A stretch of 64,000 nt of DNA from Granulicella sp. dw_53. Lineage in GTDB: Bacteria; Acidobacteriota; Terriglobia; Terriglobales; Acidobacteriaceae. Each line of letters starts with the position of its first letter. Within the stretch, counting starts at the first letter, position 1. This document shows positions 36,092-45,219 of this stretch, one piece after another. A program made the translations under genes and the position numbers. Location of the stretch: contig NZ_JAAVUR010000009.1 in assembly GCF_018449545.1 (NCBI RefSeq), forward strand, positions 124,001 to 188,000. The letters are read 5' to 3'. The notes beneath the pieces were generated by a model that had not been told where the DNA came from, made no database searches, and was given only the letters and a program-made list of their open reading frames with translations.

Positions 36092-37543
36092 ATGGAGACC
36101 TCTCCGCGTTACCTTACGGAACGCGATTATAAGCAGTACATTCCCGTCCACGTCGTGTGGGAGATTACGCTGGCATGCGATCTGAAGTGTATGCACTGCG
36201 GATCGAGGGCCGGACGCAAAAGACCGGACGAACTGAATACGCAGGAGTGTCTCGATGTGGTCGATTCACTGGCCAGACTGGGTACGCGCGAGATTACTTT
36301 GATCGGTGGCGAAGCCTATCTGCGAAAGGACTGGACGGAGATCATCCGGCGGATCGTCTCTCACGGCATCTACTGCGCGACGCAGACTGGGGGACGCAAC
36401 TTTACCGCCGAAAGACTAGATAACGCAGTCGAGGCAGGATTGAATGGGTTGGGAGTATCCCTGGATGGGTTGGCGCCGCTTCACGACAAGCTGCGCGACG
36501 TGCCGGGAGCTTTCGACAGTGCACTTGCGACCCTGCGCCGTGCCCGCGAAGCTGGATTGAATATCAGCGTGAACACTCAGATCGGTGCGGAGGTAATTCC
36601 GCAGCTCCCCGAGCTGATGGACACCATTATCAGGGAGGGAGCGAAGCAGTGGCAGATACAGATCACCGTCGCGATGGGCAACGCGGTCGATCATCCAGAG
36701 CTGCTGCTCCAGCCTTATCGCGTGTTGGAATTGATGCCGATGCTGGCCCGCCTGTATCAGGAGGGTGCTGAGCGCGGCCTATTGCTGGTAATGGGAAACA
36801 ACATTGGTTATTTCGGCCCATACGAACATGTGTGGCGCGGCTTCGGCGACGAACGCCAACACTGGACCGGATGCAACGCAGGACATACTGGGATGGCACT
36901 GGAGGCTGACGGCACGGTGAAGGGCTGTCCTTCTCTGGCCACGGTTGGATTCGCCGGCGGGAATGTTCGGGATCTGACGCTGGAGCATATATGGAACCAT
37001 AGCCGCGAGATCCATTTTGGCCGTCTGCGGTCCGTCGAGGATCTTTGGGGTTTCTGCCGAACCTGCTACTACGCAGACGTGTGCCGTGGCGGATGTACGT
37101 GGACATCGCACTCTTTGCTGGGCAAGCCCGGCAACAATCCATACTGCCACTATCGTGCGCTGGAGTTAGAGAAGCAGGGGCTCCGCGAGCGTGTTGTGAA
37201 GATTCGCGATGCGGCGCAGGCATCGTTTGCGGTGGGCGAGTTCGAACTTATCACGGAGCGTGTGGAAGATGGCACCGTGGTGGTCAGTTCGCAGTCCCAG
37301 AAGCAACTGGTGCAGTTTGGAGACAAGACGGCAGAACAGTGGCAGCCGCGCGAGGGGCGCGTTCCTGCACAGCTTGAGTTGTGTCGAGCGTGCCAGGGCT
37401 ACATATGGGCGCACGAGGTGGAGTGTCCTCACTGCGGGGCGGATGTGCAGGCAGTTGCGGAGACCTGGGCGGAGGACGTACGGCGCCGCTCGGTTGCCAT
37501 GGAAACACTCATGAGCTTGCTGGAGAAACATCGGGTTCATTGA
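36092..37543 (+). CDS. Radical SAM/SPASM peptide maturase with C-terminal zinc ribbon
   Basis: Iron-sulphur enzyme of 483 residues that should modify the upstream peptides. The radical SAM motif is C29-x3-C33-x2-C36 (ACDLKCMHCG), followed by the SAM-binding GGEAYLR at 72-78. The SPASM region for auxiliary clusters holds Cys261, 279, 322, 325, 331, 335 and 352, with the typical CRTCYYADVCRGGC segment. An extra C-terminal domain has Cys431, 434, 445 and 448 (CRAC...CPHC), a rubredoxin/zinc-ribbon pattern. I start at the ATG at 36092 rather than the GTG at 36074. I recall related maturases being named after the GDL motif of their peptides, but could not check this. The chemistry is unknown. Confidence 0.88.
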   Translation: METSPRYLTERDYKQYIPVHVVWEITLACDLKCMHCGSRAGRKRPDELNTQECLDVVDSLARLGTREITLIGGEAYLRKDWTEIIRRIVSHGIYCATQTGGRNFTAERLDNAVEAGLNGLGVSLDGLAPLHDKLRDVPGAFDSALATLRRAREAGLNISVNTQIGAEVIPQLPELMDTIIREGAKQWQIQITVAMGNAVDHPELLLQPYRVLELMPMLARLYQEGAERGLLLVMGNNIGYFGPYEHVWRGFGDERQHWTGCNAGHTGMALEADGTVKGCPSLATVGFAGGNVRDLTLEHIWNHSREIHFGRLRSVEDLWGFCRTCYYADVCRGGCTWTSHSLLGKPGNNPYCHYRALELEKQGLRERVVKIRDAAQASFAVGEFELITERVEDGTVVVSSQSQKQLVQFGDKTAEQWQPREGRVPAQLELCRACQGYIWAHEVECPHCGADVQAVAETWAEDVRRRSVAMETLMSLLEKHRVH

Positions 37544-37891
37544 GAAAATTGGGCTGAGAATTAGGCTGTTTACGCGCTGTAGCATACACCTTGGTCATTG
37601 GCAGATCCTGCGGGCGCACTGTCGTTGTTCATTTTTCTGGCCTTTGGCTGGGATCCGCCTATTTTTAGTTACGTTTCGCCCACGCTCACGCCCCCATACG
37701 GCCCCTGTCGCTGCTCTATGCGGCAAAGCCTTGCCGCTTGCTGGATCGCCTATAATAGAAGGGCATGCTGTGGCGCGGCGAATCTGAAGGCCAAAGCGCT
37801 CAGAAGAAGTCAATGGTCAGTTCCGACGAGGCCCCCTTGGGTTTCATGCGGAGATTGCTGACATAGCCAGGTTCAGGGCCATCAGGGAGAC
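37544..37891. promoter_or_regulatory. metH upstream region with TATAAT box
   Basis: A stretch of 348 bases between the radical SAM gene and the split metH. A perfect -10 box TATAAT lies at 37751-37756; the best upstream match TTGCCG (37731-37736) gives a short 14-bp spacing. This would leave a leader of about 130 nt. I compared it by eye with SAM, SAH and cobalamin riboswitch cores and saw no convincing match. Confidence 0.45.
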
Positions 37892-39022
37892 ATGACGAAA
37901 ACCCAAAAACATCCTCTTGAAAAGATTCTCGAGAGCCGAATTGCCATCATTGACGGAGCGATGGGCACAACGATCCGCACCTATGGAATGGCGGAGGCGG
38001 ACATCCGCGGGGAGCGCTTCAAGGACTCCCAGAAGGATCTGCTCAATAACGGGGACCTTTTCTCCCTGACTCAGCCGGATATGATCTGCGACATCCATCG
38101 CAGGTTTCTGGAGGCCGGGGCTGACATCATCGAGACGAATACCTTTGGCGCTACGAGCATCACCCAGAGCGAATTTTTTGTAGACGATCCCCGGGAGCAT
38201 GGGGGGCGGAAGGATCCTGCGTTCTACCAAAAGATCATCGAGGATCCGTTTCTCAACAACCTGGCCTGGGAGATCAATGAGCAATCGGCGCGGCAGTGCC
38301 GGGAGTGGGCCGACCGGGTGGGGAATGCGACTTCGCGTCAACGGTTCGTGGCGGGGGCGATTGGCCCTCTGACCGTGTCGCTTTCGAACTCGCCCGATGC
38401 CGACGATGCAGGCTTCCGGGTGGTCACCTTCGATCAGGTTAAGAGCGCTTATATTCAGCAGATACGTGCGCTTATCGCGGGCGGCTCGGATCTGCTTCTG
38501 GTCGAGACGATCTTTGATTCTCTCAATGCCAAGGCGGCGCTGGTGGCGATCCGTGAGGTATTCGACCAGGACGGCAAGGAGCTGCCGGTGATGATTTCGG
38601 CGGCTGTGGGACGAGGTGGTGAGACGCTGATCTCTGCGCAGACAACCGAGGCTTTCTGGAATGCGGTGCAGCACGTTAAGCCGCTGTCGGTAGGGCTCAA
38701 CTGCTCTCTGGGGCCCGATCTGATGTATCCGTTTCTGGAGGAGCTCTCGGAGAAGGCGAATGTGGCGATCTCGTGCTACCCGAATGCAGGTCTGCCGAAT
38801 CCGCTGTCGGAGACAGGATTCGATCTTGGGCCGCCGGATATGGCTCGCTATCTGAGCGACTTCGCACGGGGAGGGCTGATCAATATTGCCGGTGGCTGCT
38901 GCGGCAATACGCCCGAGCACATTGCGGCCATCGCCAAGGCGCTTGAAGGCCAGCCTCCACGAAGGTGGGAGACGGCTCCCGCTGCAGAATCCCAGGACTC
39001 CCAGATCGAGAGCAGAGCATGA
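37892..39022 (+). CDS. metH: Methionine synthase, homocysteine-binding part (split MetH)
   Basis: The N-terminal module of cobalamin-dependent methionine synthase as a separate 376-residue protein; it binds homocysteine through zinc. It opens with [17 protein letters not shown] and has [12 protein letters not shown]. The zinc cysteines are Cys271 (GLNCSLGP) and Cys336-Cys337 (GGCCGNTP). In most bacteria this module is fused to the rest of MetH. Here it ends about 20 residues after the barrel, and the next gene starts within its stop (ATGA), so the two halves are translationally coupled and must work as a complex. AGGGAGAC precedes the ATG. Confidence 0.93.
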   Translation: MTKTQKHPLEKILESRIAIIDGAMGTTIRTYGMAEADIRGERFKDSQKDLLNNGDLFSLTQPDMICDIHRRFLEAGADIIETNTFGATSITQSEFFVDDPREHGGRKDPAFYQKIIEDPFLNNLAWEINEQSARQCREWADRVGNATSRQRFVAGAIGPLTVSLSNSPDADDAGFRVVTFDQVKSAYIQQIRALIAGGSDLLLVETIFDSLNAKAALVAIREVFDQDGKELPVMISAAVGRGGETLISAQTTEAFWNAVQHVKPLSVGLNCSLGPDLMYPFLEELSEKANVAISCYPNAGLPNPLSETGFDLGPPDMARYLSDFARGGLINIAGGCCGNTPEHIAAIAKALEGQPPRRWETAPAAESQDSQIESRA

Positions 39023-41751
39023 GCCTGGTTGAGAGTGTAAGCGTGGCCACGGCCGCGGAGACGAAGCCCCTGCGCCTATCGGGGTCGCAACCTTTCACCC
39101 AGCAGCCGGGTGTCTACATCATGATCGGGGAACGGACCAATGTGGCCGGTTCGCCGAAGTTCGCGAAGCTGATCAAAGAAGGCAAGTACGAAGAGGCGGT
39201 AAGCGTCGCCCGGCAGCAGGTCGAGAATGGGGCCAATGTTCTCGACATCTGCATGGACGAGGGCATGATCGATGGCGTCGCGGCGATGACACGCTACCTC
39301 CAGTTGCTCGGGAGCGAGCCTGAGGTCGCCAAGGTCCCCTTTATGGTGGACTCCTCCAAATGGGAGGTCATCGAGGCTGGGTTGAAGTGCCTGCAGGGTA
39401 AGGGCATCGTGAACTCGATCTCGATGAAAGAAGGGGAAGACAAGTTTCGTCAGAACGCCGCTACGGTGCTGAAGTATGGAGCGGCGGTTGTGGTGATGGC
39501 CTTCGACGAAGAGGGCCAGGCCGCGACGTTTGAGGATAAGATCCGCATCTGCGAGCGCGCCTACCGAATCCTGGTCGACGAGGTTGGGTTGCCGCCGGAA
39601 GACATCATCTTTGACCCGAACATTCTCACCGTCGCTACCGGTATGGAGGAGCACAACAACTACGCGGTTGACTTCATCAACGCTACGCGCTGGATCAAGG
39701 CTAACCTGCCGCATGCGAAGGTCAGCGGCGGGGTCTCGAACATCTCGTTCAGCTTTCGGGGCAATAACAAGGTTCGCGAGGCTATGCACTCGGCTTTTCT
39801 CTATCACGCCATCGTGGCGGGCATGGACATGGGCATCGTGAATGCCGGGATGCTCGAGCTGTACGAAGAGATTGAGCCTGAGCTGAAGGTGCTGGTGGAG
39901 GACGTGCTGCTCAACCGTCGTCCAGATGCGACTGAGCGCCTGGTGGAGCACGGCGAAAAGCTGAAGAACGTGGGTAAGGTCGTCACTGAAAAGCAGGCCG
40001 AGGAGTGGCGCAGCGGCACGGTCGAGGAGCGTCTTGCGCACGCATTGGTCAGGGGAATCGACAACTATATCGAGATCGACACGGAGGAGGCCAGAGTCAA
40101 GCTGGGCCGTCCCCTGCTGGTCATCGAAGGTCCTCTGATGGATGGTATGGGCGTGGTGGGTGATTTGTTTGGAGCCGGCAAGATGTTCTTGCCCCAGGTG
40201 GTAAAGTCAGCCCGCGTGATGAAGAAGGCGGTCGCGCATCTGACGCCGTTTATGGAGGCCGAGAAGGCTGCGATGGAGGCGGCTGGCCAGGTGGTCAAGG
40301 CGCAGGGAAAGATCGTGCTGGCGACGGTCAAAGGCGACGTTCACGACATTGGTAAGAATATCGTCGGCGTCGTTCTGGCGTGCAATAACTATGAGGTCAT
40401 CGATATGGGCGTCATGGTGTCCAGCGAGAAGATCCTCGAACGGGCGAAGGCGGAGAAGGCTGACCTGATCGGCCTCAGCGGTCTGATCACGCCATCGCTC
40501 GACGAGATGGTGCATGTGGCCAAGGAGATGGAGCGCCAGGGCTTCAAGCTGCCGCTGCTGGTCGGCGGAGCGACTACGAGCCGGGCTCACACGGCCGTCA
40601 AGATTGCGCCGCACTACAGTGAGCCGGTCGTTCATGTGCTGGATGCCAGCCGTGCGGTGCCTGTGACGACAAGCCTTCTGAGCGAAGACGGCAAGGCGGC
40701 GTTCGTGGCGCAGCATCGCGCCGACTATGAGGCGCTTCGAAAGGCTCACTCCGCACCACGCCAGCAGGTCGTCTCTCTTGAGACTGCGCGGACGAGGAAG
40801 ACTCCTATCAAATGGCGTCCGGAGGACCTCTCCGTACCGGAGTTTACCGGCGTACGGGTGCTGGAGAACTTTCCTCTTGCGACGCTGCGCGAGTTCATTG
40901 ACTGGTCTCCGTTCTTCCACACCTGGGGACTGAAGGGCATCTATCCACGCATCTTCGAGCATGAGGCTCATGGGGAGCAGGCACGACAGATCTTTACCGA
41001 AGCTAATGTGCTGCTGGATCTCATGATCGAGAAGGACCTGATTAAGGCTCGCGGTGTCTACGGCATCTTTCCCGCCAACGCTGTGGGCGACGATATCGAG
41101 TTGTATACGGATGACACGCGCGGAGAGGTTCTCGAACGATTCCACTTCCTCCGTCAACAAGCGAACAGGGAAGGTAGTGAGCCGTGCAGGTCGCTCGCCG
41201 ACTTCATCGCGCCCAAGGAGACCGGGATGGCCGACTATATTGGCGGGTTCGCGGTGACCAGCGGGGTTGGGGTGAAGGAGCTGTGCGACGAGTTCAGAGC
41301 CAAGAATGACGACTACAACGCGATTATGGCGGAGGCTGTCGCCGACCGGCTGGCTGAAGCTTTTGCTGAGTGCCTGCACAAGCGTGTTCGGGATGAATGG
41401 GGTTATGGACGCGAGGAAGGCCTGAGCCCTGCCGAGCTTATCCAGGAGAAGTATCGAGGGATCAGACCGGCTGCGGGTTATCCTGCTTGCCCCGATCACA
41501 CGGAGAAGGGCACGCTTTGGCGCTTACTGGATGTGCAGGCGAACACCGGCATGCTGATTACTGAGTCGTTTGCGATGTGGCCGGGGTCGAGCGTGAGTGG
41601 ACTCTACTTCGCCCATCCGGAGTCGCGCTATTTCAGCCTCGGCAAGATCGACCGGGATCAGGTGGCTGACTATCACGAACGCAAGGGAATGAGCGTGGCA
41701 GAGGTCGAGCGGTGGCTCGGTCAGAACCTGAACTACGATCCCGCCCAATAA
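39019..41751 (+). CDS. metH: Methionine synthase, folate/B12/reactivation part (split MetH)
   Basis: The remaining modules of MetH in one 910-residue protein. In order they are the methyltetrahydrofolate-binding barrel (about 30-300, [15 protein letters not shown]), the cap domain (about 330-430), the B12-binding Rossmann domain with the cobalt-ligand motif D440-V-H442-D-I-G445 and [15 protein letters not shown], and the AdoMet-dependent reactivation domain (about 590-910) with [12 protein letters not shown]. Together with the upstream protein it makes methionine from homocysteine. The start at 39019 gives the 4-base ATGA overlap; a longer frame from 38965 is an artefact of the overlap. The last codons are part of a terminator hairpin. 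Confidence 0.94.
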   Translation: MSLVESVSVATAAETKPLRLSGSQPFTQQPGVYIMIGERTNVAGSPKFAKLIKEGKYEEAVSVARQQVENGANVLDICMDEGMIDGVAAMTRYLQLLGSEPEVAKVPFMVDSSKWEVIEAGLKCLQGKGIVNSISMKEGEDKFRQNAATVLKYGAAVVVMAFDEEGQAATFEDKIRICERAYRILVDEVGLPPEDIIFDPNILTVATGMEEHNNYAVDFINATRWIKANLPHAKVSGGVSNISFSFRGNNKVREAMHSAFLYHAIVAGMDMGIVNAGMLELYEEIEPELKVLVEDVLLNRRPDATERLVEHGEKLKNVGKVVTEKQAEEWRSGTVEERLAHALVRGIDNYIEIDTEEARVKLGRPLLVIEGPLMDGMGVVGDLFGAGKMFLPQVVKSARVMKKAVAHLTPFMEAEKAAMEAAGQVVKAQGKIVLATVKGDVHDIGKNIVGVVLACNNYEVIDMGVMVSSEKILERAKAEKADLIGLSGLITPSLDEMVHVAKEMERQGFKLPLLVGGATTSRAHTAVKIAPHYSEPVVHVLDASRAVPVTTSLLSEDGKAAFVAQHRADYEALRKAHSAPRQQVVSLETARTRKTPIKWRPEDLSVPEFTGVRVLENFPLATLREFIDWSPFFHTWGLKGIYPRIFEHEAHGEQARQIFTEANVLLDLMIEKDLIKARGVYGIFPANAVGDDIELYTDDTRGEVLERFHFLRQQANREGSEPCRSLADFIAPKETGMADYIGGFAVTSGVGVKELCDEFRAKNDDYNAIMAEAVADRLAEAFAECLHKRVRDEWGYGREEGLSPAELIQEKYRGIRPAAGYPACPDHTEKGTLWRLLDVQANTGMLITESFAMWPGSSVSGLYFAHPESRYFSLGKIDRDQVADYHERKGMSVAEVERWLGQNLNYDPAQ

Positions 41752-41767
41752 CGGCGGGATCGTAGTT
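41731..41767 (+). terminator. Terminator hairpin overlapping the metH stop
   Basis: A perfect 15-bp stem (AACTACGATCCCGCC and its complement) encloses a 7-nt loop. The TAA stop at 41749-41751 lies inside that loop, so the 5' arm is coding sequence (the last five residues before the loop). No long T-tract follows. Confidence 0.75.
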
Positions 41768-41828
41768 GAAGTTGGCCATCTGAGTTGCGTACTTACAATT
41801 GCTTTTAGTTAGAGGAACAACCGTCTAG

Positions 41829-44800
41829 TTAGAACGTAACCTTCGCCGCAAATTGAAGCTGCCTCGACGAGCCGAGATCGCCCACTGCAAAGCGGGTTGC
41901 GCTGATTTGACCGAAGGTCGTACCTGCGGTGGTGCTGTTGGCCGTTCCAGACGTAATGCTGGAAGCTGGCTGACCGAAGCTGGCTTTGTTTATAAAATCG
42001 AACGCGTCCATTCGGATGACGAAGGCGACCGTACCGGTAATCTTCGTTGTCTTTTGCAAGGAGAGGTCCGTGTCGTAGAAGCCCGGTCCGATGATGGAGT
42101 TCCGACGTATATTGCCGTAGCCAGTCGGTTGCGCATAAAAGGTACAACCCGGCGTAACTGTTGTACCTGAGCAGCCTGTGCCGTTGATGTACTGTATGTT
42201 TCCATTGGTTAGCTTGGTGTAACCGGTGGAGGATGCACCTACTACGGTTGGGCGAATGGTTCCGGCGTACGTGGAGGTGGTTGTGAGGGTGATCGGGTTG
42301 CCGGTCTGCAGTTGTGTAATGTTCGCCAGTTGCCATCCACTTACGAGCCGATTGCCTGCGAATGGAAGTTGATAGATGCCACTGAAGACAAAGTGCTGGC
42401 GTACGTCGAAGTCGGAGAGTCCGTAGTTATTGGCTGGATCAAAGTTGTTCTGCAGGTTGAGACCACCTTGAGAGCCGAGTGAATTGATGTCCATGGACTT
42501 GGACCAGGTGTAACTGGTGTTGAAGGACAATCCTTTGGATGTCTGCTTATTCAGCGATATCCAAAGGCCGTTGTAGTTCGAGGATGCACTGGAATCTGCG
42601 TCTGTGATATTGCCCAGGGCGGCGCCGGCACGGAAGGAACTTGCAGCCGACAGCGTTGGGTAGGGCCGCGTCTGCACACCACCCGGATAAATAAATTGAT
42701 TCAGATTGCGTGCGATACGAAGATGACGTCCTACCGAACCGATATAACCCACCTGTAGGACGGTTCTGAAGCCTAGTTCCTGCTGAACGTTGAAGTTGAA
42801 CGATTCGTTGTATGCATTCTTGAAACGGGGATTGGTCGCGCGGGGTGCGAGGGCTGAGACCGATGCCGTTGTATACAGAGATCCTACGGGGATTCCAGCT
42901 AGGCCTGGAAAGGCGGCAGAGGTATAGGTCAAGGAGAGCGGGTTGGCATTGGGAGGGTTATTCGCCAGATTGGTAGCGGCACCCGAGACCGGCTGATCGG
43001 CAAGCACTCCAAAGCCACCGCGCAAGACTGTCTTTTGATTGCCGAGAAGATCGAAGGAGAATCCTACTCGAGGCTCGTAGTTGTAGTTCTGCTTATACGG
43101 CGTGTTGACTTGAGTCAGTGTGTCATTGCTCTCCAGGAAGTTTACGAAGCGATGACCTCCCTCCGCCGGAGTACCGTTCCATTCGAAGCGGAAGCCTAGC
43201 TCCGCGACGAATTGTGGAGTGATCTTCCAGTTGTCCTGAACGAAGCCGCCCGCAGCGCCGATGAAGGCTCGGCTGTTCACATTGGTTGGAGTTACCGTGA
43301 AGGTGTTTGCAAGGCCATTAATGAAGTTGGGTATGGAGCTGAAGGCTACGGTTCCTGTGTCCTGAGTGAAGCTGGCACCGATGAAACGGCGGAACTCCCC
43401 TCCGGTCTTGATGCTGTGTTTACCCCGGGTCAGGGTTAGTGTGTCGGAGAAGATGCCCAAGGTGTCATAGCGGCCTTGCGGGAAGGTCGAGGGGCCACCG
43501 AAGTTCAGGCCGAGTCCCGTTACAGTGATCTGCGGCAGACCGCTGCCTGATGTGACTCCTGTATTCAGGCCGTAGGTCGAGGGAAGCGCGGGAGTGCTGG
43601 GCGTAAAGACAATCGCGATGCGATTGAAGCCAAGCCGGGCCTCGTTCACCACAGTGGGATTGAATATGTGCACTTCGTTCAGCGTCAGTACCTGGCGGGT
43701 CGCAGTACGACTGTCGCCGAACCCGGGAATGGTATTTCCTTGTAGATTCGGCTCGGTGCGGGTGTCCTTTTGAATTGCATAGTAGCCGTGGAGGGTGTCG
43801 CTTTCGGCGATGCGATGGCTGATATCGATCGTGTATTGATCTGTCGTCACAGGCCCTGGAGAGGAGCCGGTGAATTGGGAACCAGTGCTGTCGTTGGCAA
43901 TCGGGATAAATTTGAGCAAGCCCGCATACGCTGCGCCTGCGGGGCTGGCACCAAACTGAGCACGCTGCGCAGCGGTCAGAACACCAGACTTCAACGTTAT
44001 CTCCTGCGCCTGGCGAAGACCTTCGTAGCTGAAGAAGAAGAAGCTGCGATCCCGCCAAATGGGTCCGCCGATGGCTCCGCCAAAGTTTTGCCGCTTGAAA
44101 CCATTCTGCCGAATCCCTTTGGGGTTGAAGTAGTTTCGTGCGTCGAAGTAATTGTTCCGGAGATAGTCGAACACCTCTCCGTGGAATGCATTGGTGCCGG
44201 AGCGAGTTGCTACGTTCACGATTGAGCCAGAGGAACGGCCATACTCCGCACTATAGGTTGAGTTCGAGATCTTGAACTCTGATGTCGTATTGATGGAAGG
44301 CTGGAAGGTAATCTGATTCTGCGAGAGATCGTTGAGGTTCACTCCGTTGATCATGAAGTTTACTGAGTCTTCGCGATTGCCTGCAGTGATGAACGAATTC
44401 GCGCCAAGCCCGCGACTCGGAGAGGTGAGGCTGCCCGAAGCTGGAGCGACCACAGAGCCTGGAACAAGAGCTGTCAGATCCAGGAAGTGGCGTCCGTTCA
44501 GCGGAATCTCCTGCACGGTACGCTGATCGATAACCTGGCCTACTGTGATGCTCTCTGCGTCTATGAGCGGTACCGTACCCTGTACTTCTACAGTCGTTCC
44601 AGCGGATGCCGGTGCCAACTGTACGTTGACTCGGGCCTTTTGATCCACCTGGAGTGTGTATTTCTGGACCAAGAATCCACCGAATCCAGTTGCAGCAACG
44701 GTGATTGAGTAGTCTCCCGGTTCGAGAGAAGGAACGACATACTGACCAGCGCTGTCCGAGACGAACGATCGCTCTGCCGCAGTTCCATTGTTATGAATGG

Positions 44801-44933
44801 TAACCTTTGCTCCTGGTAAGACGGCCCCGGAAGAATCTGTCACTGTACCGGAGATCGTCGCCGTAGACTGCGCGATCGAGTGGACCGCGAATGATAGGAA
44901 CATAACTGCGTAGAGCCAAAGGTTTCGTTTCAT
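41829..44933 (-). CDS. TonB-dependent receptor, Oar-like
   Basis: Outer-membrane receptor of 1034 residues. It has a signal peptide (LWLYAVMFLSFAVHSIAQ), a carboxypeptidase-regulatory-like domain (TISGTVTDSSGAVLPGAKV), and a plug with QEIPLNGRHFLDLTALVPG and FMINGVNLNDLSQ. The barrel begins with NFGGAIGGPIW and FFFFSYEGLRQ and ends LQFAAKVTF. The ATG at 44933 is preceded by AGGAGATGTT; the open frame extends further only without a signal peptide. It is divergent from the M42 peptidase gene, so both could share a control region (44934-45219), in which a GACGAA/TTCGTC pair flanks an AT-rich stretch. Ligand unknown; a peptide would fit the exported peptidase. Confidence 0.92.
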   Translation of the reverse strand: MKRNLWLYAVMFLSFAVHSIAQSTATISGTVTDSSGAVLPGAKVTIHNNGTAAERSFVSDSAGQYVVPSLEPGDYSITVAATGFGGFLVQKYTLQVDQKARVNVQLAPASAGTTVEVQGTVPLIDAESITVGQVIDQRTVQEIPLNGRHFLDLTALVPGSVVAPASGSLTSPSRGLGANSFITAGNREDSVNFMINGVNLNDLSQNQITFQPSINTTSEFKISNSTYSAEYGRSSGSIVNVATRSGTNAFHGEVFDYLRNNYFDARNYFNPKGIRQNGFKRQNFGGAIGGPIWRDRSFFFFSYEGLRQAQEITLKSGVLTAAQRAQFGASPAGAAYAGLLKFIPIANDSTGSQFTGSSPGPVTTDQYTIDISHRIAESDTLHGYYAIQKDTRTEPNLQGNTIPGFGDSRTATRQVLTLNEVHIFNPTVVNEARLGFNRIAIVFTPSTPALPSTYGLNTGVTSGSGLPQITVTGLGLNFGGPSTFPQGRYDTLGIFSDTLTLTRGKHSIKTGGEFRRFIGASFTQDTGTVAFSSIPNFINGLANTFTVTPTNVNSRAFIGAAGGFVQDNWKITPQFVAELGFRFEWNGTPAEGGHRFVNFLESNDTLTQVNTPYKQNYNYEPRVGFSFDLLGNQKTVLRGGFGVLADQPVSGAATNLANNPPNANPLSLTYTSAAFPGLAGIPVGSLYTTASVSALAPRATNPRFKNAYNESFNFNVQQELGFRTVLQVGYIGSVGRHLRIARNLNQFIYPGGVQTRPYPTLSAASSFRAGAALGNITDADSSASSNYNGLWISLNKQTSKGLSFNTSYTWSKSMDINSLGSQGGLNLQNNFDPANNYGLSDFDVRQHFVFSGIYQLPFAGNRLVSGWQLANITQLQTGNPITLTTTSTYAGTIRPTVVGASSTGYTKLTNGNIQYINGTGCSGTTVTPGCTFYAQPTGYGNIRRNSIIGPGFYDTDLSLQKTTKITGTVAFVIRMDAFDFINKASFGQPASSITSGTANSTTAGTTFGQISATRFAVGDLGSSRQLQFAAKVTF

Positions 44934-45219
44934 AACATCTCCTGAAGTAAATGCAGTGCAGTAGAAGCAAGAGCTAAGGATCAAGTGCGTAATATCTCGT
45001 CATTGCTGGAGACAGCAAAGGCTTGACGGCTGATCGACAAGGAGCGCCGGCAAAACGCGGGGAAGACTAGTCCGTTGGGGCAAACTCCTACAGGGTGCCT
45101 GGTGGATAAGTCCGATGACGAAATAAATTGATTATTAGCTTCGTCGTAATATATCAGATATCAATCAAGTGTTTGTCTTCCCTTTGTCACGCTTCATGCA
45201 TTTCAAAAGAGGCTTTCCC

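Noticed and set aside
37757..37891. Possible riboswitch in the metH leader.
   Set aside because: The leader length would allow one, but no SAM, SAH or cobalamin riboswitch core was convincing by eye; a covariance-model search would settle it.
37844..38920. A 358-residue minus-strand open frame opposite the first metH gene.
   Set aside because: Arg/His-rich shadow of a clear MetH module with intact catalytic residues on the plus strand.
40207..41499. A 430-residue minus-strand open frame opposite the second metH gene.
   Set aside because: Shadow of the B12-binding and reactivation domains; no domain is recognisable in it.
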